Source of the DNA: Synchiropus splendidus
Lineage: Eukaryota > Chordata > Actinopteri > Syngnathiformes > Callionymidae
Direction: 5' to 3'
Assembly: GCF_027744825.2 (NCBI RefSeq)
Contig: NC_071345.1
Location: forward strand, 4,981,501 to 5,045,500
Length of the DNA: 64,000 nt
The notes under the pieces are model-generated. The model saw only the letters and a program-made list of their open reading frames with translations. It ran no database searches and was not told where the DNA came from. Position numbers and translations under genes: made by a program. This document shows positions 50,084 through 63,260 of this stretch, in pieces; position 1 is the stretch's first letter, and each line of letters opens with the position of its first letter.

Positions 50084-50925
50084 TTCTTCTTTCTCTTTGG
50101 GCTTCTCCCGTCACTGGTGGCCACAGCGGATCATCTTCCTCCATCTCACCCTGTCCTCTACTTCCTCTTCTCTCAAACCTACAAACCTCATGTCCTCCTT
50201 CACCACCTCCATCAATCTCCTCTTTGGCCTTCCTCTCCACCTTCTGCCTGGCAGTTCCAACCTCAACATCTTCATCTACCAGTGTACTGGCTCTCTCTCT
50301 CCTCTGTACATGTCCAAACCATCTCCATCCAGCCTCTCTGACTTTGTCTCCCAAACACCTGACATGTGCGGTCCCTCTGATCCTATCATCATCCTGCTCA
50401 CTCCCAGAGAGAAGCTCAGCATCTTCATCTACCAATGTACTGGCTCTCTCGCTCTCCTCTGTACATGTCCAAACCATCTCCATCTAGCCTCCCTGACTTG
50501 GTCTCCTAAACACCTGAGCACATGTGCTGTCCCTCTGATCCTATCCATCCTGCTCACTCCCAGAGAGAAGCTCAGCATCTTCATCTCTGCTACCTCCAGC
50601 TCTGCCTCCTGCCTTTTCCTCAGTGCCACTGTTTCCAAACCATACAACATTGCTGGCCTCAACACCCTTTTGGACACTATCCCTTTCATCCTTGCCGACA
50701 ACCTTTTCTCACACATCACATCTGACACTTTTCTCCAATGATTCCATCCAGCAGTTCCAACCTCAACATCTTCATCTACCAATGTACTGGCTCTCTCTCT
50801 CTCCTCTGTACATGTCCAAACCATCTCCATCTAGCCTCCCTGACTTTGTCTCCTAAACACCAGACATGTGCTGTCCCTCTGATCCTATCCATCCTGCTCA
50901 CTCCCAGAGAGAAGCTCAGCATCTT
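50084..50925 (-). mobile_element. LINE copy with internal tandem duplications, one target-site duplication
   Basis: This is the same LINE family as 2696-3290. The block from about CAGTTCCAACCTCAACATCT to the AGCTCAGCATCTTCATC motif appears three times (about 50254-50435, 50418-50590, 50755-50925). The flanks CATTGACTGACGCTC (50069-50083) and CATTGACTGACACTC (50926-50940) differ at one base, so the rearranged unit sits in a single insertion. The frame is broken and inactive. Confidence 0.8.
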
Positions 50926-51215
50926 CATTGACTGACACTCCCAATCTAGAACCTTCTGGTTTCATCCACTGCCCCATTCTTGGACATGGGATTCAAAATC
51001 CTTCACCTGGATCCAGGATGGTGCAGTGATGCTGCAGTGAGTTCCTAGGGGCGTGTGGATGAACACTCCCTGGGATTTAGGGATGTATTATTTGAGAGTT
51101 CCTTTCATTTTTCTGCATAAAATGTTCTATCCACTAATGATCCTTTTCCACCCTTTGCTCCCAGTCCTCCAGCTCATTACTGGCGTAAGCAGTAGAGTAG
51201 CCTCGGGCGTCTCAC

Positions 51216-51504
51216 CTGGTGTGGGTCAAACCTGGTGCTAAATTGACTAAAACGGCATCTTTATCAAGTCTTTGTTGTTCATAATACCGCTGCAGCACCT
51301 CAGGCAATGGATTAAATCCTTTCTCATATCTGGAGTCATCGGCGACTGCCAGATTATGTGCATATTTCTGGCCTTCTGGATGTTGATACTCCTCCAGGGT
51401 TGCTCCTCTGGCATAAATATATAGGGAGATGGCGTGGATGGTAAGGCTGTCTATCCATTGCTGATATTTGCCAACTGCAAATCCTTTGCCGTACCATATG
51501 AAAA
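51216..51504 (-). CDS. Orphan exon-like reading frame, product unrecognised
   Basis: A 289-nt open stretch on the minus strand is bounded by TTTCAG (acceptor, ending 51505) and a strong donor ACCAG|GTGAGA (51216/51215), with phases 1 and 2. The roughly 96-residue translation has ordinary protein composition (WYGKGFAVGKYQQWIDSL, then LYIYARGATLEEYQHPEGQK, DDSRYEKGFNPLPEVLQRYY). It is not low complexity and does not match the LINE or MITE families of this window. I do not recognise the family. It may be one exon of an otherwise unseen gene, an exon from a degraded gene copy, or part of a transposon protein. No partner exon was found on the minus strand within about 1 kb on either side. Confidence 0.4.
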
Positions 51505-52335
51505 CTGAAACGTTCACAAGTTGGAGTGTCAACACGGTAAAGCAAAGATTTTTTGACCTTCAATTTTCTCCGATTTCAAACACATGATCAAATTTTACTT
51601 CATTTTTTGTTTTGTTTTATGTCTTCCAAATTTTCGGAAGGTTACAGCTCCTCTTTTGTGTAAGTAAACAAACGGATCCAAATTCACTTCCTGCTGTATG
51701 AAGTGGATCAGGAACATAGCAATTTTTTTGTGACCAGTCAAGTATCGCAAGGTCAAGACCGACATCTGTTTCCTGATATGTCAGCTTCTTTTACTTAAAC
51801 ACTTATAAGTTGGTTTGAAGTCTACGGAAAATAAGGAGTGACTGATCTTTTTAAATAATACTGTAATAATGTACATCACAAATCTATCTATTTAGAAGTG
51901 ACGAGTACATACACTGGCTTACTGGTAGTTGCATTTACACTAGGTAGAGTACTTTTTCCATTTTTGTCCAGTGCCATGTTTTCATTTGACCAAGTGATGA
52001 CAGAGTCAGCAGAGATTCGTCGTCAAAAGAGTTTGTTGGAGGACACTGAGCGGAGCATCGTGCACAGACCATTGAGTTTGAGACAGACTGCCGCCAGCGA
52101 ATTTCAAGGATGCACAGACAACGGTCGAAAACATGGTGTCTATGCTGATGATCAGCTTTCATTGGGCAAGTTCTGGAACCTCAAAAGAGTGTGTTTCAGG
52201 TACAGTATATCGAGTTGCCAGTTTTATTTCTTGTCTTGACCAAAGCCGAGACCGAAGCCGAACAGTCAATGGGTCCATTTATATCTCGCGTTCCTTGGCC
52301 CATGGTGGTGACTACAGATCTACAGATTCTAGATA

Positions 52336-53050
52336 CAGTGGTACCTCGGTTTTCGAACGTCTCGGAATTTGAACAAATCGGAGTTCGAACAAAAATTTGG
52401 AGATTTTTTGCTTCTGATTTCGAACAAAAATCCAGAACTCAAACTCCCCCGAAAAAAGCCGTGAAAAAACAAAACGTGCGTAGACTGATCAGCTGACCCA
52501 CGACTTGCTTTGTTATTGTGTATAACGCAGCCTCTGTATGCAAACGTGTCCCGTTAGTTACATTTACTGACTGTTTTTTCTTCATATTGAGGTGTAAAAT
52601 CATTCCTGTCTCCGCACTGGACCGTGGTAGAGTGTCACAGGGGAGGTGCTCGCTCTCCACACCTCCACTCCAGGGTTTGATGTCCTGTTGTGGGCTGGAG
52701 CTGGGACAGGGATGAGGCGAGTCTGGGACAGAGCGTGACTTGGTTTATGACTTTGTCACAGCCAAACTGCACAGAAGCCCACATTCAGAGCTGGACACGC
52801 ACCGGGCACCTCTTCACTTCTGGAGAGACGTCACTCACTCGGCAACCCCTCCCACATGCAGCGGCCACACACATAGAGGAACAGTGCACCTGCAGCAGAC
52901 ACTCTACATTCACCCCTACAAAAGATTATTTTAAGGCTTGGAACGCATTATTTCTTGTTTGTAATGGGAAAAATCGATTCAGATTTCAAACAAATCGCTT
53001 CTTGAACGGCTGTCTGGAACGGATTATGGTCGAGAACCGAGGTACCACTG
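52336..53050. mobile_element. Mariner-like non-autonomous element
   Basis: The left end CAGTGGTACCTCGGTTTTCG and the right end CGAGAACCGAGGTACCACTG are inverted repeats, with TA on both sides (52334-52335, 53051-53052). Length is 715 bp. The reading frames inside have no transposase motifs. Confidence 0.8.
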
Positions 53051-53052
53051 TA

Positions 53053-54720
53053 CTTAGAGACCTCCACCTCGACAACAAGTTCCCTATTAAGGACCACTGC
53101 TTGTTCTGCAGCGGGTAGGAAGCCTGCAGTTTACTTCCCTGCCTGTTCACCTTCATGCCCAGTCTAGAGCTGGATCTCAAAGTCGAAGTCCAAGGATTGC
53201 TTTGTCAGTAGTACAGCCCAGGTCCCACTGTGTGAAAGACACCTTGGATGTTCTCAAACGCACGTGGTGGATCTGATCAACAGCATCACTGAACAGGGTG
53301 GGCGATGGCCGTGTCGAATGCCAGAGTTGCACTGGGTTCTTGACTACAAGTGGGTGGGTCAATACCTGAGGAGCTCAAACCTCTCTGTCACATGAAAAAC
53401 ATCCAACCTAAATTGAGTCACTCATGGCGGAATTAAAAGGACAAAAAGGAACAATCAAATAAATCACCTTTAAAAAGATTCCACAACACATGTTCCGTAT
53501 GTGTCTCAGAGTGTGTGTGTGTGCGTGTCTTTCCTTGCGCAGTGGGAAAACCCAAAGTCTCATGTCTAATTAAGACTTTCAGATTGTTTAATTGAGGCAC
53601 TTGTCTTCTCTGTGTGCTCACGTGCCACGTGATGTCCCTCAACATCCAGCCTCACCAGCATCTGCTGCGGCTCCCTAAGCCCAGAGAGGACCCGCTTTCT
53701 TTGCGTGACCTCTGCTGTCAATAAGCAGAGTGACGTGTTGTTCATTTGTCTCCCTCGTCGCACCTCTGCAGCCCTTTGTTGTCATCCTCTATAGACAAAT
53801 CCTTCACTCACCTCCTGCTAATCACAAAGTTACACACCACTTGTATGAGCATCTGGCGTGCCGTGCCAAGTTCCAGACATACACACACGCTCACGCCCTG
53901 CATGTGAGGACCAAACAGAGAGTGTGTGTGTGTGTGTGTGTGGTGGGTGTTGACACAGGGTGAGGTGAGGACAGAAACACGCTCTCAGCCACAATAAGCA
54001 GTTTGCCGTGTGTAAACACCACGGTGGCTTTCAACAGACTTCTATATTGATTCAGGTCAGACAGATACAATGAAGCAACATTAATGCAAATATTTAAACA
54101 CAATAGATTCTGCCAAAGCCTGATTCACAGCCTTCCCGCAGTTTTCTGCTGTCTGACAAGTCGAGCCGAACTAGTTTAACCTCTCCTTGCTCAAGTCAAC
54201 CTTCCAGGAACAGGAGGGACGGTGCAACACTGCTTTATCACATTTATATCGCCATCTATTGGTTACAATCTGGTAACTCACACTGACTTTAGCTGAAGAA
54301 ATGAAGAGTCATTATGACATCTGAAGTGATGTTTCATTTATTTTGCCAGTTCCCTTCTTGCTCCTGCTCCCTTCCACCAGTGCCCCTGAGATTTCCCCTC
54401 TTCTTCACTGTGTCTTTTCATACTCATTTTGTACTGTCTTTTCATTCCAGATTGCATCATCAGTTTTATCAGATGGCTTTGTCCTGTAGTTTGTAGTTTT
54501 GTTCTAATTTCCAACACCTTCTCCCCTTTCTTTTGCTTGGTACAGTATGTCCATGATGCATCAGTCAGGCTGCTGTGGAATAGAAGAGCAGTCAACCATT
54601 TTTTTTAGCGATAGAACAAGGATAAGATACATTTTGGGGTTGGCCAGACAAAATGGAAAATTCCCAAAACCTGTGATGGACTCAACTGGACAAGTACGTC
54701 CCAAGTATTGTTTGGAATGA
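53053..54720. other. Intergenic, nothing recognised
   Basis: A GT run lies at about 53922-53941. No exon is recognised. Confidence 0.5.
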
Positions 54721-54906
54721 ATAGAAATGGGCAGTTGAGGCTTCATGAAACAGTGGCCGCATTTCCAGAGTCCAGAAGGTGGCTTAAAAATCGGTTTAAA
54801 AATCATGTGAGGTCCCACTGAAATATTTTAGAGCATTTTAGTCTGCCACCTAGTGGGCTCCTAAAGTGTGGCTACTGTTTCATGAAGCCTCAATAGGCCA
54901 TCACTG
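54721..54906. mobile_element. hAT-like MITE, short form
   Basis: It starts TAGAAATGGGCAGTTGAGGC and ends GGCCATCACTG, inverted ends of about 35 bp. The full CTCF core match at 54843-54856 (minus) lies in the right arm. Confidence 0.7.
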
Positions 54907-57625
54907 GGGAAAATGCATAAATGTAAGGGAATCCTGACACCAACCTACATGATTCTCAAGGCTCAGGCACCAAAACAATACACATAGTGGAGGAAATCAC
55001 TCCAAATCGCTGGAAGAGAAACAGAAAGCACATGGAGATTCAGACATATTCTCACTGGAATAAATCTAAGGGGGCTTTATCAGCCTTTGAGCACCGCCTA
55101 TCTGACACAGTGGACTGGAACCAGGAGGCTAACTACTGATGACAGGTGTGCTGATTGTGGATCGGTTCTGGAGGCAGAAAAGCAGAGAAACAGGGAAGGA
55201 ACAATGTGAAAAGGAGAAAAACAGAAACGGAATATGACACTGTCGCTGTCATTTGTTAAGCAGGGACGGAGAATAAAACTGCAAACCACCACCTCAAAAA
55301 CAAACCCACAAAAAAAAAAGCATGGTACAGTGGCACCAAATAAATGAACACTTCTTATTGTCTTTTCAGATGGAAAGTGGCTGAAACAATTACGCTAATT
55401 CCATATGGATTTTTGGTGCATCTGTTCTGCCCATGTTTTCTCCTCATCTTATATCTGCTGCAGATTCCCAGTAATTATCTCACATCTGTTCACGATAAAG
55501 TTGCCACTGATTTATAGCACGCAGTGGATCATTGAAGTTAGGACTTCTAATAGCACAAGTTTCTAAATAAGCTGACTTATTAAAAGGATTAAGATCTTTT
55601 TAGAGAGCGGCAGAAGTCAACATGTTTTTTTCGAGCGACTGGTACGAAAAACAAGTTCAGCCTGTCCCGCGGATTTTCCCCTAAGAGGTAGTTGTGGTAC
55701 AGTTCTAGGAAACTTTGGGGGAAAAAAAGAAAGAATGTAAGAAAGAAATGCAATTATATAAATAGCTCTTCTGTTTACCAAGCGGCCAGTGACAGGTCAC
55801 CCACTTTTGACTGTGACCCCCCCCCCTCCGTAAAGTCAAGTGGAAGTAGCTGGTAAAACTCCGCACAGTTTGAAACAATTTCCACTTTTACTTGGAGATT
55901 ATCAGAAGACCGAGAGACACAGTTGTTCCAGAAACTTGTGTATTTTGTGGACGATATATTGTTTTCAAACGGTGAACATATTGAAGAGAAGACAGCAACT
56001 TTAAAGGATGAAGGTTGTTGGAAAGAAAACTTTGCAAAACACATAACTGAAGCTCATAGAAAGGGTACAGTAGGTGCCCTCTGTCCCACTGCGTTCAAAA
56101 TACTGCAGCACAGCGTACGAATGAAGTATCAAGAGTTTGTTTAAATCTCTCCCGGAGATTATCACTTGATTTCCTATCCACCTTAATAACCGATTATTTA
56201 TCCGCCGCTGCGTAATTATTGAATTTGCGATGAGTTTGAGGCGGATTATTACATTCCAGAAACCACAGCTTGTAGTTACCAACTCCATCTCGGTCCAAGC
56301 GTCGACTTATTCGACCCAATTCTTTAATAGACTGACAGCTGCAGACCGAGCTTGAGCTTCAGCAATATATGTGCACGTGGGGGTAGCGCTAACAGCATCC
56401 AGGAATAACGCACGTGACCCCCGCGACGTTTGCATGCGAGAGCTGCCATGACAACTTACCATGATACTGCATCATCCAGTCTCACTTTGACCCCAGCAGC
56501 GTTCCTGAAAGTCCTTACTTTGACTGTGGATTTAGCCATTTTCCACACTCTTTTTTTTCCTTCCGGCCTCTTTGTCTTCGCTCTCCATTTGATCTGCCGA
56601 CCTTGTCTCCGACTGACTTTCCACCCTCCGCTAAATACTCGCCATTAGTCTTGCATTCTATCCCTTTCGGTCTTTTGTCTTTTCGTAATCACCCCAACAG
56701 AAGGACGAAGAAGGTTCAAAGTGACAGAGCCAACGAGAGGTCGACGCGTGTTTCTCCAGCGGTGACAAATTGTCATCTTTGCCGGCGAACACGAGGTCAG
56801 GGAGAGTGAGGTTAAGACAAAAACAAGCCGAGAAAATGATGCAATCAGGCGAATGCACGAGAGAGTTTGACAACAAAATAACAAGTTTTTCTAAAGATTA
56901 CACATTCTGTTTGTTTTCGGGACAGAGCAGATGCATTTTTCATTCTGTGTCGCCTCATGTCAAAAGCTAAACAACAAGTCAGACAGTGCTGAGCAAAATT
57001 TTGATTTTAACAAGTGTTGCATGACCAAACTCCTTGTCAACGTTCGCCGTGCGCTGCGAGCAGGAGCCACAGCTGCAGGAGACAAGAGACAGAGGACACC
57101 CTGGACAGCTTGCCAACTCAGCTGCTCCCGGAGTCAAATAAACACATCATTATAGTTCTGAATTGCCACATAGATCCTGTTGACTCCTCCAGATGCTACC
57201 ATTTTTCCTAAAGAGATGCTTGTGCTCGCGACACATTTTCACTCCTATGGCATCATATATTGACACACAGAGCACTGTGTCTACTTTCTGTCTCATTGAT
57301 GCCATTTGAATTTCAGAATTAACACTATGAATTTTCAAGGTCAATGTGTGATTTTCCCAAGTTATAATTAAACCTAATAAGTTTGACTTGAAAAATTCCA
57401 TTTGCTACTTAGGTCTCTTGTCAACCTAAGTGTTCCCATTTGGCATAATAAGGAAGAGAGAAAAAGGAATGGCAGCTATGTTGTCCATGTCAACAATGAT
57501 TCATTCTGTCAAGTTATAATCAAAAACAGCTTCTCTGCAAAGCATGTACAATGAAAAAGCACTGTGTGGAGTTGAGCAAAAGCAAAACGTCGAGGGTTAA
57601 CGTCGAACTTTTACCCTCATCTGAA
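54907..57625. other. Intergenic, nothing recognised
   Basis: No exon with protein-like content was found. A short ACACATTTTCACTCC motif lies at about 57232. Confidence 0.5.
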
Positions 57626-58179
57626 GCGTAAACGTACCGGACTGTAAGCTGCTACTTTTTTCTCGCAGTCTGAACCCTGTGGCTTATACAATGCTGCGGT
57701 GAATATATGGATTTTTACTGGCTCATCACATCAAACCGATGAAATCATTACAGGTATATTATTGACATTAAAGCGCTCAAAATGTGCTGTTTTTGCCTGT
57801 GTATTAACAGCTCCGCCAACAGAGCCGATCTCCTGGAGGATTGGAGATGAGAAGCAGCAGTTGAGACCGGCTGTGGTGTCGGAACTTCAGACACTCGGAC
57901 GAAAACGGCACATTTGAGCGCTTTAATGTCAATAAAAGATGTGAGGAGTTGATGATTCCAGTTCAGAACATTGCCCAGTTTGTTTCATGAGTCAGTCTCC
58001 ATGCTGGAGCCCATTTTCCAAACTAGTCTACAAGTGATCCTCATGCATTTTTAAGCACCACTGACCTTTCTACAGGGCAGACAGCACCACTGCACCACTG
58101 AACAAGATCTATTTTCCTTCTTAAATTTAATGGGTGTGGCTAATATTACGGTGCCCTCTATAGTCCGGAATTTACGGTG
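57626..58179. mobile_element. Non-autonomous DNA element with CGTAAA...CCGGACT ends
   Basis: The left end GCGTAAACGTACCGGACTGT and the right end TAGTCCGGAATTTACGGTG are imperfect inverted repeats of about 20 bp. The interior has GAACCCTGTGGCTTATACAA, a string known from fish repeats. No transposase is seen. Confidence 0.5.
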
Positions 58180-60861
58180 TAATCTTGTGTGCAGTCTCGA
58201 GACGGGTCTTGTCTCAGACTCAACTGCGTTTGGTCATGGGTTCAACTCCGTCAAATGGCTATGACAGGGGTATCGACTCATACAGATAATATGAATACAC
58301 ATCACAAGTGGAAATGAGTTGCTAGGTGGAGGAAAATAAAATGTTACTTGTACTGCTAAAATTTGATCATTTTCTTAAAACTATAAACCAAATAAAGAAA
58401 AACATTGTCAGTGTCTATTAAGTCAATGAGGGACAAGGAGCTACTGTCACTTGAACTGTCATTTCAAACCATTCATCCGTGTTGAACTTGATATTTCACT
58501 GCAGTCGATCCACATCGATTCATGAAACTTCATACCTGTCACTCCTCTCTCCGCTGACTGAAAACACGTGTAGCGCCCAGCTCTACTGAGCTCAACCTCC
58601 AGAGAACCAGCAGGGACTCGTCCTTATAGTGTAGCTGCTTTTTTACATTTTCTTCCTTGTTTGGGACATTTGTCTGCTCTGTGGTGCGAGAGGAGCGGCT
58701 CGTCGGTCATGAACTTTAAAAGCGGCTTCCATGAAACCGCTGTCTTGCTGGTATAACAAGGTCTGTCTATTGGCAGTGACTCTGAGACATGAACTGAAAT
58801 GGGTGTCCAGTGTAGTAAAAATATGGCGACGACAACATATAACTACATTCATCACCTCGGATTTTATGTTTGTATAATTTGAAATAACAGACTTTTAGTG
58901 TGTTATAATGCAGATTCCAGGGATCAGTATCTGCCCGTCTCTCGAGTAACTGGATAAATGTTGTAATTAAGTTCATACAATTCCTGCTTTGAACTTCAAA
59001 GTGGCTAGAAAATGGAAAGTCGTATCTATTAGTAAAATGGCGCAGTTGATCGGTGGTGTATAGACCAATGACCTAATTTCCTTTAGTGATCATATTGACA
59101 CCGAAACCATCCTATTGATTGCGAAAGGAAATTGAGTTCATCTTGGATGTCACCTTTTTTTTTTTTTTTTTCACCCTGAAAGATTTTCTTTTTTTTCCCC
59201 GGTTTTATTTCCAGCCATTGGACGGCGAGGCTTTCTCTGCCAGCAGCATTAATATGCGTTTCAAGCGTTTCGGAATCAAATCTTGATATTCTTTCCACTC
59301 TTGAAAGCATCTATTTCCAACCACCCGGATCTTGGCCGGAAAAAACGGGAAATCTGCGCATGCAGTGAGTGCTAAAAACCTCAGTGTGGTGATGAAGGCC
59401 ATTGGAAAAGGGATAAGTGATTCAGCAGGCTGATCAATAAAGAGAGATCCATGTCTCCCAGCCAGCTCAATCAGACCCCCGGGGGGAGAGAAACATTAGG
59501 AGACGGAAAGATGGACAGAGAGGTGTGTGCTGAAAAGTATCCTTTTATTTCAGACTGGCGGCGGAAAGACGGAAACGTGGACCTTTTGTCTCCGCTTGCG
59601 TGCCAACGTTCGAATGAAACGGAACCAGTCATGGGCTATTTTCAGACACTGAAACTCAGATGTTTGACTCATGCTTTGACGGAGTGCCCTTGACATGATG
59701 CTGACTTAAACATTCAAACGCACAGCCAATTACTTTATTTCCTCCCGAAGAGCGTTCCCTCGTGCGGCACTTCCACGTGTGTGGATTTGACCTCTGTGAA
59801 GACGTGTAAGTAAGAACAACCCATTGCCCTTGCTTGACCGTCACACCGGCGCCCTCGGTTCGGTTTACTCCTGACAAGTAGAGCGCGGGCGGCGGCCCAC
59901 CGCCACCGCCATGTTTCCTTACTTGAATAATGTACCCATTTCTACAGAAAAGGCAATGTTTGCATTTCTCTCCCTCCTTCTTCTTCCCCCCATCTCTCCC
60001 TCTCTCTCTCTCTCTCTCTGGATGCTTCCACAGTTCTCCCTTTTCAGTCTGAAAATAGAGTGCAGAAGAAGGCTGTTGCTATGGTGATACATCCACTGGC
60101 GTTACCCGGGACATTTTTAGCCACGCGATGTGCTGGGGGATTTAGCTCGCCTGTAAGTTTCTGTAATTTCCATTCTAATTATATCACTCCTTTCTGCGTT
60201 GTGTGCCACCGCATGGGGTAAAACGGCAAAGCGCAGCCAGTGGAGGAGCCCAGCCGCTGCTCTCTCCGCTGCCCTCGTGTCACTTTATGTGATGCTCTTG
60301 TATAATATCACCATACCAAAAGAGGCAGCGACAGAGAGGGAGAGAGAGAGAGAGAGAGCTTCCGGAGTGAGACAGAGAAATAAAACAAGCCGGAGGAAAA
60401 GTGATTAATTCTGCTCTGCATAAGCAGAGATGAGTATTTAGCATGTGATATAAGAGAGTTACCCCCAATGGGCGACTCAAATGAGGGACACGATTAGTGG
60501 GCACGGACAGAGGCTGGACAAAGTTCTGAGGAACAGCAGGGGGGCCCAGCTGGTCATAATCGCCGTCGCAGTCTCCCCCACTTGTAGATAAAATGCTACA
60601 TGGCAGGAACTCTGATATATTAGAATCCATTGTTATGAATCAGTCAGATTGAGAAGAACTGAATGCACAGTTATTGTCTAAATCACAGGAATTCCTTTAC
60701 ACGGCACACCCCTGATGGAAATGTGTGATGTTTCAATGAGTCTATATGTGGAGCGCAACAAACAAGACAGTGGTCAGACATCAAAATCATATGAAATCAC
60801 ACGCAATATAGGCAACATTATGATCACGAAAGCAAGATTTAAGGAGGTTCTAATGGCACAA
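58180..60861. other. Intergenic, partly unique, simple repeats
   Basis: A TC run lies at about 60000-60019 and a GA run at about 60338-60358. At 60073-60088 GTTGCTATGGTGATAC is a partial RFX X-box match. No coding exon is recognised. Confidence 0.45.
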
Positions 60862-60872
60862 GTAATAATAAT

Positions 60873-61073
60873 CATCTTCTTTCTCTTCCTGCTTCTCCCT
60901 TCAGTGGTGGCCACAGTGGATCATCCTCCTCCATCTCACCCTGTCCTCTGCTTCCTCTTCTCTCAAACCTACAAACCTCATGTCCTCCTTCACCACCTCC
61001 ATCAATCTCCTCTTTGGCCTTCCTCTCCACCTTCTGCCTGGCAGTTCCAACCTCAACATCTTCATCTACCAAT
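60873..61073 (-). mobile_element. Short LINE copy next to an AAT array
   Basis: This is a 5'-truncated copy of the 2696-3290 family. GTAATAATAAT flanks it on both sides (60862-60872, 61074-61084). An AAT array (to about 61191) follows the right flank and seems to be an expansion of this target sequence. Confidence 0.75.
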
Positions 61074-61084
61074 GTAATAATAAT

Positions 61085-61105
61085 AATAGTCATTATTATT
61101 AAGTA

Positions 61106-61191
<86 letters not shown>
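61085..61191. repeat. AAT trinucleotide array
   Basis: AAT units run from about 61109 to 61191 after a short imperfect part. Confidence 0.9.
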
Positions 61192-62940
61192 GTAATCCTA
61201 GCCACTGACTCCACCCAAGAAATGAGAAATTATAAATAATAATAATAATAAGCAGAAGAAGAAGATGAAGAAGAAGAAAAATATAAAATAGGACTCAGTC
61301 TTGAAAAGATTAGTAAGAAAAAAATAATAAAAAGAAATCTATCCAAATAACACAGATTAATAACAGATACACTTTTTTTAAAAAACATCACTCATCACTC
61401 TCTCCCTGATGTCCATTATATGCTTATGATGGTAATTTTTAAAAAAATGAAGAGATACATTTAGATTAAATAAAAGTCAAAGTCACATTGCATTAGGCCA
61501 GAAAGCACAGGAAGAATTTCACATTCCAATGTCCTAATATTTAATTATAATACAACATTTATATGAAAAAAAGTTCTTAAAAAACAGATAAACAAATTTA
61601 CATTAAATTAAATTAAAAAGCCTATTGGACATTATGACTTTTAACCTTTTCTATGTGGCCTAATGTAACCTTTAAGTGTCTCTGTCAGTAAAAAATGATA
61701 TGCGTCACTTTTGAAAAATCCTTTCCTCCACCTGTCTAGAATGGAACTCAAATTCCATTTTCAGGCGACCTCATCACGATGATGACTCGTATTTACCACT
61801 GTGAGGACTGATTGAAAAAAAAAAAAAAAAAAAAGATGTTGGCGTTAAATAATTCATGGACATCAAAGACCGTCCTCCTTGAACCTTATGAATAAACCAA
61901 AGCATCGGTCAAAGCTCAGTGTTCCGCCGAGGGAGTTAGCAACAGCGAAACTGGGGGAAATATTTAAAGTATCTCAAAAGAACAGAGGAAGGCCACAGAC
62001 TGAGGAGACGGCAGCAGTGCAGAAGGCTAAATAGGGCATCACACATCACAGCAGTTTAAACGAAAGCTGACAGATCAGGTTGCTGAAAGTGGTGAGTCCA
62101 CAAAAGCTAAATGTGGAAATGTGGATGAATAAATAAATGTGGTGGGTGTTTGGGCTTCTTACTGCATGGAAAGATCAAAAAATGTTTAGGCATTCGGGGA
62201 GCACCTCTATGGCCCGAGACAATGAGCAGAACTTTTCAAATGACTTCAGACTACCTAATATTGTTGTAATAAAAGTGTAATAAAAACGATAATAAGCAAT
62301 CACACAATTCAGGTTCCATAATGTACTGCAACAGCTGAAGCTGATGATGCCTCCAAGAACCAAATGTTCAAATCAAATTTTATTTATGCTGGATCCTTTT
62401 TTTTTATCATTTTCCCTCTGTTTCTAGTGACACTTCCAACCTGTCAAGTTACAGGATGTTCTCCACCACGTCTGCAGATGATTTTGCCAACTGAGGATGC
62501 TATTTCTCCACCAGTCCATGCATCTGTCCAATGGGACCCTTCCGCCTGGACACTCCAGGGAACCTTCAGAGCAAGGCATCCTCCCATACTGCACTGTAAT
62601 TGACTCTTCTTACTTGAAGAAGTTTCCCCTCACTGACTTCCTGATCAGAGGTCCTTGACTATTTCAAAGAAGACACCATTCCATTTCCTGCTCTTCTTCC
62701 AGAATTCATGGGAATTGTTGGAAGGGCAAGACCCCCAATTACTCGCCTGTTCTGTGAACTACGTTTTTTTCCACTTTTCACTTGAGAATTTTGAGGCTTC
62801 TTTGTGGAGCAACAAGATCAACCAAGCAGCCGATATTCCAGCATCAGCTGAGCTCTTATCTGCATCTTCTCATAGCCACAAAAATAAAAGTGTCTGGTTT
62901 TTTTTTATCATTGCTGACTCAATCTCCTCTTGACTGGTGG
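61192..62940. other. Intergenic, nothing recognised
   Basis: A-rich stretches are common and no exon is supported. Confidence 0.5.
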
Positions 62941-62949
62941 ATGGCTGGT

Positions 62950-63260
62950 TCAACCTTTCTGTGTAGAGCTTGTATGTTCTCCCCATCTTAGACTTACACT
63001 TAGACTTTCTTTATTGTCATTGCACAAAAACATATCACTGCATTTTGGCAACGAAATTTCGGTCTGAGGCCTCCGGTTTCTAAAAACAAAAACTGTCCAG
63101 TAAATAAATATCAGATAAACACTAACAAAAAATAAATAAATAAATGTGGCACATTGGTTTCCTCCCAGAGTCTAAAACCATACAGATGTTTACTGAGTAT
63201 GGTTGATTGCCTCTGTGTGCTTCGTGATAGGCTGGTAACTATGGTCGAAGATGAATGAAT
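62950..63260. repeat. Old fish repeat interrupted by a LINE 3' end
   Basis: TCTGTGTAGAGCTTGTATGT and TCTCCCC (to about 62984) and, after the interruption, GGTTTCCTCCCAGAGTCTAA to about 63240 are two parts of a widespread fish repeat. Between them at about 62986-63152 is a minus-strand LINE 3' end (GCAACGAAATTTCGGTCTGA side, TTTATTGTCATTGCAC, AAGTCTA-type tail). Confidence 0.55.

Noticed and set aside
58245..58262. GGGTTCAACTCCG as a tRNA B box
   Set aside because: No matching A box or foldable tRNA body was found around it.
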